Positions 9,655 through 18,635 of a stretch of 64,000 nucleotides of DNA are shown in pieces; positions within the stretch are counted from its first letter, which is position 1, and the number at the start of each line of letters is the position of its first letter. Under the pieces are notes generated by a model. The model was not told the origin of the DNA. It searched no databases and saw only the letters and a program-made list of their open reading frames with translations. Origin of the DNA: Pseudobutyrivibrio ruminis (GTDB lineage: Bacteria; Bacillota; Clostridia; Lachnospirales; Lachnospiraceae); contig SVES01000012.1 in assembly GCA_015057305.1 (NCBI GenBank), positions 1 through 64,000 of the forward strand, in the 5' to 3' direction. The position numbers and the translations under genes are program-made.

Positions 9655-11136
9655 CTAAAATCTTTTGAATGTATCCTTTAAGTCCTCATAGAGTTTCAGG
9701 TAAAGCTCCATAGACTTTTTATAAACATCATGATTATCTTTAATTGGCTCATAATGTTTCTTTATCTTTACTGTTTCCTCCACCGCTTCCTTGTATGAGC
9801 TATACATTCCGCAGCCCACTCCTGCTAGAATAGCGGCTCCAAGTGTTGTAGCTGTATCACTGGCAGGCACATCTATTGGAAGATTTGTCACATCACTTTT
9901 AATTTGCATCCAAAGTCTTGAATTTGCCGCACCGCCCATTGCATTTAAGGAGCTTACAGTTACTCCAGTGATAGCTGCTACTCTTAAATTGTGTTCTAGG
10001 GAATATGCCACACCTTCCAGAACTGCCCTTGTCATATGGCCCTTGGTTTTGTCAAAGGAAAGACCATAAAAAACTCCCTTGGCATCAGGGTCCCAAATAG
10101 GCGACCTTTCCCCTGCCATATAAGGCAAGAATATCACGCCCTCTGCTCCAGGCTTTATTTTCTCTGCCTCAGCTGTCAAATCATCAAAGCTTTCATCCTT
10201 TCCAAATTCCTGTTTAAACCATCTAAGAGCACCTCCGCCTCCAACAGTTCCTCCCTGTAATAGCCAAGTTCCGCTTACAACATGAGGGCTTAATATCAAG
10301 GCCTTATGAGACAGTGCTTTGTTTGTGCAGATACTCATTCCTCCAGCCTGGCCACCCTGCTCCTGGGTCTGACCGTTTTTATACACTCCTGCCCCAAGCG
10401 CACCACATGCTGCGTCAAGTCCTCCTGCCACAACTGGCGTGCCCTCCTTTAGGCCAGTGATTTCTGCAGCTTTAGCCGTAACCAAGCCTACAATTTCATC
10501 ACATTCATAAACAGGAGGTACAAGCTCCGTAGAAAGCCCCATTTCCTTAGCCAGGTTTTCATCATAATTAAGCCCTTTGCAATCAAAGAAATGTATTCCA
10601 TAGCCCTGGGACATGTCCTGAGTCATATTTCCTGTAAGCTTATAAACTATGTAACTGTTACTTTGTAAAAATTTATAAGTCTTTGCAAAAATCTCTGGCT
10701 TATTCTCCTTAAACCAAAGCATTTTCGGAGTGGAGTAGCTTGGCAAAAAGCTGTTTCCAGCGATTTTAAATATTTCGTCCTCACCAATTTTCCTATTAAT
10801 TTCTTCGCATATATCTCTTGCTCTGGTATCCATCCAAATAGGAGTATTAGCTAGCACATTTCCCTCTTTATCCACAGGAATTGCAGACCAGCTTTGTCCG
10901 TCCACACCTATTCCTACAATGGCACCTTTTTTTACATCAGCACTTGAAAGCACTGTTTTTATACCTTTTACTATGGCTTCCCACCATTCATTTGGATTTT
11001 GCTCCACCCAGCCCTTCCTTGGATAATAGACTGGATAAGCTTCATTTGCAGATGCTATTACCTTCCCCTGTTTATTGAAAACAGCAATTTTACATGCTGA
11101 TGTGCCTATATCAATACCTAAAAGTAATTCATTCAT
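9655..11136 (-). CDS. FGGY-family carbohydrate kinase (XylB-like)
   Basis: ATP-dependent ketose kinase, 493 residues, cytosolic. The N-terminal phosphate motif is LLGIDIGTSACKIAVF. The active-site region GIGVDGQSWSAIPVD has the conserved aspartate near residue 90, and the C-terminal domain contains VAGGLDAACGALGAG and LNAMGGAANSRLWMQI. Length and pattern fit xylulokinase and related D-ketose kinases. Because fucI belongs to the same regulon and no rhamnulokinase-type FucK is visible, this protein is the best candidate to phosphorylate fuculose or ribulose. It begins 18 bases downstream of the lacI-like gene and is probably co-transcribed with it. Confidence 0.9.
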   Translation of the reverse strand: MNELLLGIDIGTSACKIAVFNKQGKVIASANEAYPVYYPRKGWVEQNPNEWWEAIVKGIKTVLSSADVKKGAIVGIGVDGQSWSAIPVDKEGNVLANTPIWMDTRARDICEEINRKIGEDEIFKIAGNSFLPSYSTPKMLWFKENKPEIFAKTYKFLQSNSYIVYKLTGNMTQDMSQGYGIHFFDCKGLNYDENLAKEMGLSTELVPPVYECDEIVGLVTAKAAEITGLKEGTPVVAGGLDAACGALGAGVYKNGQTQEQGGQAGGMSICTNKALSHKALILSPHVVSGTWLLQGGTVGGGGALRWFKQEFGKDESFDDLTAEAEKIKPGAEGVIFLPYMAGERSPIWDPDAKGVFYGLSFDKTKGHMTRAVLEGVAYSLEHNLRVAAITGVTVSSLNAMGGAANSRLWMQIKSDVTNLPIDVPASDTATTLGAAILAGVGCGMYSSYKEAVEETVKIKKHYEPIKDNHDVYKKSMELYLKLYEDLKDTFKRF

Positions 11137-11154
11137 ACATTACTCTCCCATAGC

Positions 11155-12156
11155 TTATTTCAGCCTTTTAATTGAGTTTCCATGCTCAATCTTTGTTCCT
11201 AAGATGTACTCAACTGATGCTGTCTTTTCCGAACCAGCAATATGCTTAAGCACAAGCCTTGCTGCAGTTTCTCCCATTTCCTTCATAGGCTGTACCACAA
11301 GTGTCATCTGAGGCTTCAACACGTGGGCCAAAATCAAATTATCAAATCCAAGTATAGATATATCGTCTGGGCAAATATAATTTGACTCGTTAACCGCCAT
11401 AACAGTACCGAGGGTGACCTCGTAATTTGTAGTTAGCACTGCTGTAGGCTTATCCTTTTGCTTCAAAAGCCTTCTCATGCTCTCATAGCCATGCTCTATA
11501 CTGTGCTGCCCTGGATAAATATAGTTTTCGTTAATTTCAATACCTATATCCTCCATGGCTTCCCGATAACCCTTGTATCGCTCAATGCCTGTGTAATCTT
11601 GCTCAGAATAAATAATTCCGATTTTGGAATGTCCATAGTCACGCAAGGTATTAACTGCTGATGCCGCTGCCGCCCTATTGTCAATTCTTACGCAATCGCA
11701 ATTGCTGCCTCTGATTGTTCTATCCAAAAGCACTACAGGGATTTTGGCATTTAGGGCAGACTTTAAAAAGCCGGCTTTTTTTGATTTTGGAATTACAATA
11801 ATTCCATCAACCTTTTTGCTCAAAAAAAACTTGATGTTATCTGCTTCAGTTGCTTCATCATCTCTCGCATCACAGATAATCATGCTGTAGCCATTTTCCT
11901 TTAAAACATCCCCAATATACCTTAGCAACACACCGCAAAAAATACTTCCGATATCATGAACCGATACGCCCACAGTCCTAGTTTTGTTTGTCACAAGGCC
12001 TCTAGCCATCTCATTAATCTGATAATCAAGGGCCTTTATGGCTTCCTCTATTTTTTCCCGATTTTCAGGTAAAACATTCCCTCCGTTTAGATACTTAGAA
12101 ATTGTAGCTAAGGACAATCCTGTTCTCTCTCTAATATCTCTTATTGTTGCTGGCAA
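11155..12156 (-). CDS. LacI-family transcriptional repressor of the sugar regulon
   Basis: DNA-binding repressor with a sugar-sensing domain, 333 residues with the start chosen here. I use the TTG at 12154-12156: it follows AGAGGGGAG by a few bases and gives the canonical LacI start (M)PATIRDIRERTGLSLATISKYLNG. An upstream ATG in frame at 12216 would read through the operator palindrome, which is then 'translated' as ETFRAR. The helix-turn-helix spans about residues 2-25 and the hinge is near 50-60. The rest is a periplasmic-binding-like effector domain ending LVLKHIAGSEKTASVEYILG. An operator 19 bases upstream of the start suggests autoregulation. Confidence 0.92.
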   Translation of the reverse strand: MPATIRDIRERTGLSLATISKYLNGGNVLPENREKIEEAIKALDYQINEMARGLVTNKTRTVGVSVHDIGSIFCGVLLRYIGDVLKENGYSMIICDARDDEATEADNIKFFLSKKVDGIIVIPKSKKAGFLKSALNAKIPVVLLDRTIRGSNCDCVRIDNRAAAASAVNTLRDYGHSKIGIIYSEQDYTGIERYKGYREAMEDIGIEINENYIYPGQHSIEHGYESMRRLLKQKDKPTAVLTTNYEVTLGTVMAVNESNYICPDDISILGFDNLILAHVLKPQMTLVVQPMKEMGETAARLVLKHIAGSEKTASVEYILGTKIEHGNSIKRLK

Positions 12157-12174
12157 CTTTCTCCCCTCTCTAGC

Positions 12175-12188
12175 GCGAAACGTTTCGC
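12175..12188. promoter_or_regulatory. LacI-type operator upstream of lacI-kinase operon
   Basis: GCGAAACGTTTCGC, identical to the palindrome at 7454-7467. It lies between the fucI stop and the lacI-like TTG start, next to the ribosome binding site. It could autoregulate or act as a roadblock to transcription coming from fucI. Confidence 0.85.
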
Positions 12189-12203
12189 CCTGAGTTTTTT
12201 TAT

Positions 12204-12231
12204 TAGCCGAAGGCATTTAAGCCTCCGGCTA
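12204..12231. other. Stem-loop between fucI and lacI-like gene
   Basis: Arms TAGCCGAAGGC (12204-12214) and GCCTCCGGCTA (12221-12231) pair over 11 positions with one wobble. On the minus strand, the direction of the flanking genes, it is followed by A-rich sequence rather than a U tract, so it does not look like a normal terminator for fucI. On the plus strand it is followed by TTTTT. It may stabilise the fucI mRNA end. Confidence 0.5.
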
Positions 12232-12236
12232 TTTTT

Positions 12237-14045
12237 CTATCTTACTGTTTTGTAAAGTGGTCCATATGCTGCACATGCTCTGTAATCCTGTCCCTCTTTA
12301 TCTGAGCCAAATGCATTCCATGCAGCAGGTCTGTAAATATCCTTATCTGGAATATTGTGAAGACTTACTGGAATTCTAAGCATTGAAGCCATTGTGATAA
12401 TATCTGCTCCAATATGTCCATAAGAGATAGCTCCATGGTTTGCGCCCCAATTATTCATTAGGCTATATGCATTTTCAAATGGACTTCCCTCCTTGCCGTC
12501 ACAACGTGGTGTGAACCATGTACATGGCCATGTGTAATCTGTTCTCTTCCAAAGAGTATCAGAAACCTTTTCAGGAAGCGCTACTGTCCAGCCCTCGCAA
12601 ATCTGAAGCACTGGACCAAGGTTCTTAACAAGATTCAAACGAATCATTGTTGCAGGCATCTCTGCCTTTGTCTCAAATCTTGAAGACCATCCGCCGCCTC
12701 TAAAATATCCATTATCCGCTTCACACCATTCCACGGCATTCATTATCTTCTTTTGATCTTCCTCAGTAATCTCATACCAAGGCTTCATGCAAGGATTGCC
12801 ATCCTTGTCTGTACATACTCCAGATGCATCCAAGCAGCAAGCTCCTGAATTAATCAGGTGAATGATTCCCTGTGCATCCTTTGCATGTCCTTCAAGCTCA
12901 TAGCCGGTAACACGTTTTACAGAATCTGTATTCCAGCAGGTACGAACATCTGCAAACATCTGAGCTCTATTTGTAAGAAGATTCATAAATAACATTCCAA
13001 GACCATTTAATGCATCATTTTCTGTTGCAAGTATGAATGGTGTTCTTGGTCCGTTCCAATCAAAGGAAGTATTTAGTACAGCTTCTGGTAAATCACAGTT
13101 TGGCCAATGGTCTGTCCACTGTCTCTGTCCCTGGAAGCCTCCACAGATTGCATTGTGTCCTACAGCTTCCTCCTCTCTACCCTCTGGAAGATTAGGATTG
13201 CCCTGATATAGGTCCTCAATGATTACAGCCATCTTAGCTACAAATTCCCAATCCTTTTCCTTTTGCTCATCGCTTTTCTTTACAAAGTCAGGATTTTTAT
13301 CCCAGCCTAACTTACATTCTTCCTTAATCCACTTAAGGGCCTTTTGATAATCATCCTCGTTATAAATCTTCTCATCAATTCTTCTTAGAATTTCCACTTC
13401 ATCAATTGATTCAACTCTCATTCCAAGGTATTCTTCCAGGAAGTTCTGATCCATAATAGAACCGCCAATACCCATTGTCACTGAACCAATCTGTAAATAA
13501 GATTTATCTCTCATAGTAGCTGCTGCAACTGCCGCTCTACCAAATCTCAAAAGCTTTTCCTTTACATCCTCAGGAATTACTGTATCGTCAGCCTCCTGCA
13601 CATCCTTGCCATAGATACCAAATGCTGGCAAGCCCTTCTGTGCATGGGTTGCAAGTACAGATGCAAGATAAACAGCACCAGGTCTTTCTGTTGCATTTAA
13701 TCCCCAAACTCCCTTGATTGTCAGAGGGTTCATATCCATTGTCTCTGAACCATAGCACCAGCAAGGTGTTACAGAAAGTGTAATGGCAACCCCTTCCTTT
13801 CTAAATTTTGCCTCACATGCTGCTGACTCTGCCACACGTCCGATTGTTGTGTCAGCAATAACTACTTTAACAGGCTCTCCGTTTGAATATTTAATATTCT
13901 CCTCGAACAGCTTCTTGGCTGATTTAGCCATGTTCATTGTCTGTTCTTCTAGTGATTCTCTAACCTTGAGTGGTCCTCTTCTGCCGTCGATACAAGGTCT
14001 AATGCCGATTACTGGGTATTCCCCAATATATCTGTTTTTACTCAT
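12237..14045 (-). CDS. fucI: L-fucose isomerase
   Basis: Converts L-fucose to L-fuculose (and D-arabinose to D-ribulose) in the cytosol using Mn2+. The 602-residue length is as expected for the hexameric FucI family (about 590). Recognisable regions are [20 protein letters not shown] at the start, [25 protein letters not shown] (metal-binding Glu and Asp region), [12 protein letters not shown] and the C-terminal [18 protein letters not shown] with the conserved histidine. It has a good ribosome binding site (AGGAGGATAAATT before ATG) and its own promoter with a -10 TATAAT at 14093-14098, overlapped downstream by a degenerate copy of the LacI operator. Confidence 0.95.
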   Translation of the reverse strand: MSKNRYIGEYPVIGIRPCIDGRRGPLKVRESLEEQTMNMAKSAKKLFEENIKYSNGEPVKVVIADTTIGRVAESAACEAKFRKEGVAITLSVTPCWCYGSETMDMNPLTIKGVWGLNATERPGAVYLASVLATHAQKGLPAFGIYGKDVQEADDTVIPEDVKEKLLRFGRAAVAAATMRDKSYLQIGSVTMGIGGSIMDQNFLEEYLGMRVESIDEVEILRRIDEKIYNEDDYQKALKWIKEECKLGWDKNPDFVKKSDEQKEKDWEFVAKMAVIIEDLYQGNPNLPEGREEEAVGHNAICGGFQGQRQWTDHWPNCDLPEAVLNTSFDWNGPRTPFILATENDALNGLGMLFMNLLTNRAQMFADVRTCWNTDSVKRVTGYELEGHAKDAQGIIHLINSGACCLDASGVCTDKDGNPCMKPWYEITEEDQKKIMNAVEWCEADNGYFRGGGWSSRFETKAEMPATMIRLNLVKNLGPVLQICEGWTVALPEKVSDTLWKRTDYTWPCTWFTPRCDGKEGSPFENAYSLMNNWGANHGAISYGHIGADIITMASMLRIPVSLHNIPDKDIYRPAAWNAFGSDKEGQDYRACAAYGPLYKTVR

Positions 14046-14070
14046 AATTTATCCTCCTATAAAAAATTGG

Positions 14071-14084
14071 GCGAACCGTTACGT
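14071..14084. promoter_or_regulatory. Degenerate LacI-type operator at the fucI promoter
   Basis: GCGAACCGTTACGT matches the palindrome found at 7454 and 12175 at 11 of 14 positions, including the central CG. It lies 8 bases downstream of the fucI -10 box, the same spacing as at the aldolase operon. It is weaker than the other two copies. Confidence 0.55.
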
Positions 14085-14092
14085 CTAAAATG

Positions 14093-14098
14093 ATTATA
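14093..14098 (-). promoter_or_regulatory. -10 box of fucI
   Basis: Consensus TATAAT on the minus strand, about 50 bases before the fucI ATG. The -35 region at 17-18 bases is AT-rich without a good TTGACA match, which could mean that an activator, perhaps the divergent AraC protein, is needed. Confidence 0.6.
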
Positions 14099-14123
14099 TT
14101 TAATGGAATTTTCTTTAAAAAGT

Positions 14124-14131
14124 GTTATACT
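14124..14131 (+). promoter_or_regulatory. Extended -10 promoter element for the araC-like gene
   Basis: TGTTATACT on the plus strand: a TATACT hexamer at 14126-14131 preceded by TG at the extended -10 position. It is back to back with the fucI promoter in the 136-base divergent region. Confidence 0.45.
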
Positions 14132-14181
14132 GAATAAAAATATAAAGATATTCACTTTTTGTTATTTGGGGGAATAATTAA

Positions 14182-15033
14182 ATGCGGTATATCGATTATC
14201 AAGAACACAGGCAGCACGGAACCTTTAACTTTCCAATTGCCTACTATCACGAAAATCCACGTACGCCAAGGTACCATATGACCTACCATTGGCATCGAAG
14301 CTATGAGATTATCTATATCAAAAAAGGTAGCTTCAACATTACTCTAGACGATTCTTCTAGAACTTACTCTGAAGGAGACGTTGTCTTTGTCTCTGATGGT
14401 ATGCTCCACGGCGGAGTTCCAAATGACTGCTACTATGATTGCATTGTGTTTAATTTGGAAATGCTTCTAAAGGATAACAATGCCTGTAGCAAAATGGTCA
14501 ACGACATCATCAATCACAAAATCATTATTAATACCTATTTATCTGAAAACAATGAAAAAATTTTAACTATTACACAAAATCTGTGTAATGCTCTTTCTGG
14601 CAAAGCAGAAGGCTACGAATTTCAGGTTCAGGGATATCTTTATATTCTTTTTGGGGAAATAATAAAAGATGAGCTTTATACAAAAAGTGCTTTCAACAAC
14701 ATAACCAACGAACGTTTAAATTCCATTAAGCAGGTGCTGGCATACATATCTGACAACTATTCCAACAATATATCCTTGGATGAGTTATCACATATTGCAG
14801 GAATGAACCCAAAGTACTTCTGCCGCTATTTTAAAAGCATGACAGACCGTACACCTATTGATTATCTCAATTATTATCGCATAGAAAGCGCCTGTGAAAT
14901 GCTTTCCACAAAAGATATGAATATTAGAGAAGTGGCAATTTCCTGCGGTTTTAATGATGAAAGTTATTTTATTAAGACATTTCACAAATATAAAAACATT
15001 ACCCCAAAGCAATACGTAAAGAAAGAATTTTAG
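14182..15033 (+). CDS. AraC-family transcriptional regulator
   Basis: Sugar-responsive activator, 283 residues. The N-terminal half is a cupin-type AraC ligand domain (YHMTYHWHRSYEIIYIKKGS and SEGDVVFVSDGMLHG). The C-terminal 100 residues carry two helix-turn-helix motifs (ISLDELSHIAGMNPKYFCRYFK and MNIREVAISCGFNDESYFIKTF) ending in the usual P..Y segment. The ribosome binding site is GGGGGAATAATTAA-ATG. It is divergent from fucI across 136 bases and followed 11 bases later by a small lipoprotein gene. It probably activates the adjacent sugar genes, so this locus may have both a LacI repressor and an AraC activator. Confidence 0.92.
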   Translation: MRYIDYQEHRQHGTFNFPIAYYHENPRTPRYHMTYHWHRSYEIIYIKKGSFNITLDDSSRTYSEGDVVFVSDGMLHGGVPNDCYYDCIVFNLEMLLKDNNACSKMVNDIINHKIIINTYLSENNEKILTITQNLCNALSGKAEGYEFQVQGYLYILFGEIIKDELYTKSAFNNITNERLNSIKQVLAYISDNYSNNISLDELSHIAGMNPKYFCRYFKSMTDRTPIDYLNYYRIESACEMLSTKDMNIREVAISCGFNDESYFIKTFHKYKNITPKQYVKKEF

Positions 15034-15044
15034 GAGATATTTAC

Positions 15045-15554
15045 ATGCTAAAGAAACATTTACTTAAAATTACAATAACTACTATCTGCATCTCAAGCCT
15101 TATTATAGGCTGTAGTAAGCAAAGCTCAAATCGAATTCCATTTTCTGAACTGGGCTTTTCGGTTTCCTATGAGGATATGGTGGATAAACTTGGAGAACCA
15201 GTCTCAGAAACTGAAACCTATCTTGGTGAAAGCTACGGCTACCAAAGTGACTATTTATCAATGGATGGACAAGTAAGATACACCTTTGATGAGGCCGGCA
15301 AAATTGCCAGCATTACATGGCTATATGAATCTGAGGATGGTGAGGAAATCACAGGGGTTTACAATGACATCCACAAGCAGCTGGAAAATACCTATGGAAA
15401 AACAGAAGAAGCCACTAACAATGTCACTCAGCTTTCAGACATTTGGCGTCTTGACACTGGCAACATCACATTAGTGGCTCTAGTTTCGTCAGATTATAAT
15501 GGAATTATGTATACCTACCTAACACCTGAACATTCAACAGCTGCTAGTAATTAG
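15045..15554 (+). CDS. Small lipoprotein of unknown function
   Basis: I do not recognise the family. The 169-residue product starts with a lipoprotein signal MLKKHLLKITITTICISSLIIGC, with the lipobox cysteine at residue 23. The rest is soluble and rich in acidic residues. The segment SYEDMVDKLGEPVSE followed by VRYTFDEAGKIASITWLY resembles the small SmpA/BamE-like or 'outer membrane assembly' folds that carry a DxxxxLGxP motif, but that resemblance is weak. It is co-oriented with the AraC gene (11-base gap), and its last 11 bases overlap the convergent kinase gene. Confidence 0.7.
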   Translation: MLKKHLLKITITTICISSLIIGCSKQSSNRIPFSELGFSVSYEDMVDKLGEPVSETETYLGESYGYQSDYLSMDGQVRYTFDEAGKIASITWLYESEDGEEITGVYNDIHKQLENTYGKTEEATNNVTQLSDIWRLDTGNITLVALVSSDYNGIMYTYLTPEHSTAASN

Positions 15555-16497
15555 TCAGTTTTTCAACCTTAATTTGTGGCAAAAGATTATTCATATCTTC
15601 CAGTTTAAACCAGCCAGTCTCCTCTGTCATTGCTGCCGCAGCAGAGATAGCACTGGCTTTTTTTAATGTATCAACAAAAGACAGACCTTCCGATATTCCA
15701 AGAGCAAATCCTGCAATCATAGAATCACCGCAACCTACCGTATTTACTGCATCTATTTTAGGGACAATGGCTCTATAGATTCCATCTGGGCAAACCATAA
15801 CAGAACCATCTGCCCCCAGGGATACAACTACAATACTTACACCCTTTTCAAAGACCTGCTTTGCAGCTGCTATAACTGTATCAAAAAAATCAGGCGCATC
15901 CACCTTTATCTGCCTTCCTGTAAGCATAGCAATCTCGTCTATATTGGGCTTAATCATATATGGAATAGACTCCACCGCTTCAACCAAAAGCTTACCGCTA
16001 GTATCAAGAATCATCTTCTTCCCCATTGATTTGCCAATAGCAATAAGCTTTTTATATGCACTACTATCAAGCCCCTTTGGCACGCTACCTGACATAGTTA
16101 CCACATCTGCAGCGGCTATAAGCTCTGTAAAATGCTTTTCAAAGCCCTCCCAATCTGCGGCTTTAATTGTTAAGCCAGGCTCCAAAAATTCAGTCTGCTT
16201 TTTCTTTGCCACATCCCATATATTTATGCAAGATCTGCTTTCTTCCTTGACTCTATAAAAGCCATCCCGTACCTTGTATTCTGACAGGCGGCTACAGATG
16301 TATTCTCCTGCAAAGCCACCTACAAAGCCCGTTGCAACTACATCAGCTCCTGCCACAGCCAATGGCTTGGATACATTTAAGCCCTTTCCACCAGGCACGT
16401 ACTCACATTCCAGTACACGGTTTACTTCGCCTTCTTTAAAGTTTTCCACCACATAACGCTTGTCAATAGCAGCATTTAAAGTAACTGTCAAAATCAT
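15544..16497 (-). CDS. 1-phosphofructokinase / tagatose-6-phosphate kinase family (PfkB)
   Basis: Phosphorylates a sugar phosphate at C1 or C6 (fructose-1-phosphate, tagatose-6-phosphate). I start at the ATG ending 16497, preceded by AAGGGGTGGAT; the product is 317 residues beginning MILTVTLNAAIDKRY, the FruK/LacC hallmark. Other family marks are VPGGKGLNVSKPLAVAG, MSGSVPKG, VVVSLGADGS and the catalytic-base signature AVNTVGCGDSMIAGFALG. It lies alone, convergent with the small lipoprotein gene (11-base overlap). Its closeness to a GatD-like dehydrogenase and a KbaY-like aldolase makes a tagatose-phosphate role possible. FruK is equally possible, although no fructose PTS is in view. Confidence 0.87.
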   Translation of the reverse strand: MILTVTLNAAIDKRYVVENFKEGEVNRVLECEYVPGGKGLNVSKPLAVAGADVVATGFVGGFAGEYICSRLSEYKVRDGFYRVKEESRSCINIWDVAKKKQTEFLEPGLTIKAADWEGFEKHFTELIAAADVVTMSGSVPKGLDSSAYKKLIAIGKSMGKKMILDTSGKLLVEAVESIPYMIKPNIDEIAMLTGRQIKVDAPDFFDTVIAAAKQVFEKGVSIVVVSLGADGSVMVCPDGIYRAIVPKIDAVNTVGCGDSMIAGFALGISEGLSFVDTLKKASAISAAAAMTEETGWFKLEDMNNLLPQIKVEKLTNY

Positions 16498-16599
16498 ATT
16501 ATCCACCCCTTGTTTTAAAATTGAGTTCATTATGTATCAATTGACTCAAAAAAACTACAGAAAGTGGATATAATTATATTTTTTTCCCTAATCCTTCTA

Positions 16600-17094
16600 T
16601 TACAGAAAATATCCCTTGATACGCTCTGTAATCATGCCTGCCACTATACCAATTATGATTCCAGAAATGGTTCCGATAACAGTCAAGAATGGCATGTAAT
16701 AAACAAGCTTAACAGTTTCAAGAGCAAAAATCGCAACGATAATCTGTCCTATATTATGAAATACCCCACCAAGTACACTTACACCGGTAATGGACAAAAG
16801 CTTAGTACGTTTTGCTATAACCATAACCAAAAATGACAAGCCTGCCCCTGCCAATGAATAAAGTAGCATTGCAAAATTTCCAAAGGTAAGACTAACAAGT
16901 AATACTCTAACAAATGAAAGAGCAAAGGCTTCTTTGGTGCCAAGTGTATAAAGGGCAACCATTACAACTAAATTTGCAAGTCCAACCTTTGCTCCCGGTA
17001 TGCCAATATTAAGTGGTAATAGAAATTCTATATAAGAAAGCACAAAAGCAAGTGCAATTAATAATCCTAAAAAAGCAATTCCCTTAGTTTTCAT
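16600..17094 (-). CDS. Gx transporter / heptaprenyl diphosphate synthase component I family membrane protein (EetB-like)
   Basis: Integral membrane protein of PF07456 type, 164 residues with the start at ATG 17092-17094 (GTGGAGGATTT upstream). An in-frame ATG at 17154 would overlap the upstream gene. Five to six hydrophobic segments are visible, with the family region GIPGAKVGLANLVVMVALY. In Listeria-type extracellular electron transfer loci a protein of this family is named EetB; I recall this from the literature and am moderately sure. It is the last gene of the apbE-eetA-eetB-like group, 16 bases after the preceding gene. Exact activity is not known to me; older annotations as a prenyl synthase subunit are doubtful. 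Confidence 0.82.
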   Translation of the reverse strand: MKTKGIAFLGLLIALAFVLSYIEFLLPLNIGIPGAKVGLANLVVMVALYTLGTKEAFALSFVRVLLVSLTFGNFAMLLYSLAGAGLSFLVMVIAKRTKLLSITGVSVLGGVFHNIGQIIVAIFALETVKLVYYMPFLTVIGTISGIIIGIVAGMITERIKGYFL

Positions 17095-17110
17095 AAATCC
17101 TCCACTAAGC

Positions 17111-17488
17111 CTAATGTGTGGCACCATCCACATCATCTTCCTCGCCGCCAACAATCTCTAAAACCACCTTGTTTGGAAGACATACGATAGTTTCCCCTGC
17201 ATAATGAATATGAAAATGATTAACGCAAATCTGATCTGGGCAGCTTGCTTCTGTGACACTGGCATACCCATCTTTTATTGTAAAAATGTTATAGGAGCCG
17301 TCAGAAAGCTCTATGGTCTCAGTATAATCCTTGTTAAGTGGATATGAGCCATACTCCTCCCCATCTATCGTAACCACTACCTTTGCTGCACTTCCTGTGG
17401 CACTCCTTTGATGAAACCACATAAATACAACACTTACACAGGTTATAACCAAAATTGTAATAATTAAAATTATATCATTTCGTTTCAT
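17111..17488 (-). CDS. NusG domain II-containing membrane-anchored protein (EetA-like)
   Basis: Small 125-residue protein with one N-terminal membrane anchor (IILIITILVITCVSVVFMW). An extracellular NusG-II-type beta domain follows: VVVTIDGEEYGSYPLNKDY, then the conserved ASCPDQICVNH with two cysteines, and the final VCLPNKVVLEIVG. This pairing with a Gx-type protein and an ApbE protein recurs in Firmicutes; in flavin-based electron transfer loci it corresponds, to my recollection, to EetA. It starts 2 bases after the apbE stop codon, so translation is probably coupled. The molecular role is unknown. Confidence 0.82.
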   Translation of the reverse strand: MKRNDIILIITILVITCVSVVFMWFHQRSATGSAAKVVVTIDGEEYGSYPLNKDYTETIELSDGSYNIFTIKDGYASVTEASCPDQICVNHFHIHYAGETIVCLPNKVVLEIVGGEEDDVDGATH

Positions 17489-17490
17489 AT

Positions 17491-18576
17491 CTATTTCGCA
17501 ATACTTTCCTCAAAATGGTCAGAATATACCTTAGTTCCATCGTGATATACCCACATAGCTTCCACATCCTCTAAGTTATTAACCAATTCCATGCCTTCCT
17601 CAAGGGACATGTTATAAAGTGCCGTTGAAAGGGCATCAGCTGTACCTGAATCATTTGTAATCACCGATACAGCAGCAAATTCCTCCGATGGAAATAAAGT
17701 ATCTGGATTTATAATATGACAGTAAAGCTTTCCATCCACATAATAATATCTCTGATAATCTCCAGAAGATACTACACACTGACCATCTGTAATATCTACC
17801 TTTTCAATATATTCCTCATCACTATCAAGGTCAGGATTTTGTATAGCTATCCTAAAGCTGGTTCCATCTATACGCGTGCCAAGCCCAGAAATATTACCGC
17901 CTAAGCTAAGTAGAATATTATCCATGCCCTGAGCCTTTGCGTATTCCATAACCTTTTGAACAGCATATCCCTTAGCTGTGCTTCCCACATCCAAAGACAT
18001 TTCAGGGTCTTTAAGGTAAACAGTACATGCTTCTTCATCGATAATCATATTATCAATATTTATGTGATTTGCTGCAGCCTTTAGCTCATCAATATCAGGT
18101 AACGTAGCCCTCTCAGGATTGTTTGTGCCGTACTCTCGATAATCGTGCCAAATGGAAAGCACAGCCCCCATAGCAATGTTAGTCTTGCCATCGGTAAGCT
18201 CATACATATCCTTACTAAATTTAAGTAAATCAATAATTTCCTGATCCACCTTTACAGGCTCCTTGCCTGCATTGTCATTTATAGTCTTGATGTTATTAAC
18301 ACCCTCATAATCATTATAAATGTCATACAAATTATTATAAAAGACCAGGCGCTCTTTGATTAATGCCGCCTGCTCTGAAAATTCATCCTCAGTATATGCA
18401 TACCCTACAATCTCTGTACGAGTATCAAAAATATCCAAAAAAGTAGCTGTATATTTTGTTTTTTCAGCTGAAGCACCAGTTTTGCTTGAGCCTGCAAGTA
18501 TACCAGCTTGAACTGCCAAAATAAATACAATTAATAAAACTATCAGCATCACAGATGCTGTCTTAAACTTATTCAT
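17491..18576 (-). CDS. FAD:protein FMN transferase (ApbE/FmnB)
   Basis: Extracytoplasmic enzyme that moves FMN from FAD onto a Thr or Ser of a partner protein. The 361-residue protein has an N-terminal membrane anchor or uncleaved signal (SVMLIVLLIVFILAVQAGIL). The ApbE fold shows AMGAVLSIWHDYR, the FAD-binding LDVGSTAKGYAVQKV, ILLSLGGNISGLG, HIINPDTLFPSE, and the metal-site region NDSGTADALSTALYNMSLEEG. The direct target is very likely the two-domain lipoprotein encoded next upstream (18685-19776), the same neighbour relation as Listeria FmnB and PplA. It heads a short cluster with the NusG-II and Gx genes (gaps of 2 and 16 bases). Confidence 0.93.
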   Translation of the reverse strand: MNKFKTASVMLIVLLIVFILAVQAGILAGSSKTGASAEKTKYTATFLDIFDTRTEIVGYAYTEDEFSEQAALIKERLVFYNNLYDIYNDYEGVNNIKTINDNAGKEPVKVDQEIIDLLKFSKDMYELTDGKTNIAMGAVLSIWHDYREYGTNNPERATLPDIDELKAAANHINIDNMIIDEEACTVYLKDPEMSLDVGSTAKGYAVQKVMEYAKAQGMDNILLSLGGNISGLGTRIDGTSFRIAIQNPDLDSDEEYIEKVDITDGQCVVSSGDYQRYYYVDGKLYCHIINPDTLFPSEEFAAVSVITNDSGTADALSTALYNMSLEEGMELVNNLEDVEAMWVYHDGTKVYSDHFEESIAK

Positions 18577-18635
18577 AATAACACCATAAAAACGTGATTT
18601 CTTGATTATCTGATGAAAATCAAAACCTAAAAATT

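Noticed and set aside
12157..12216. A longer start for the LacI-type repressor at 12216
   Set aside because: It would translate the operator palindrome and has no ribosome binding site. TTG at 12154-12156 follows AGAGGGGAG and gives the canonical LacI N-terminus.
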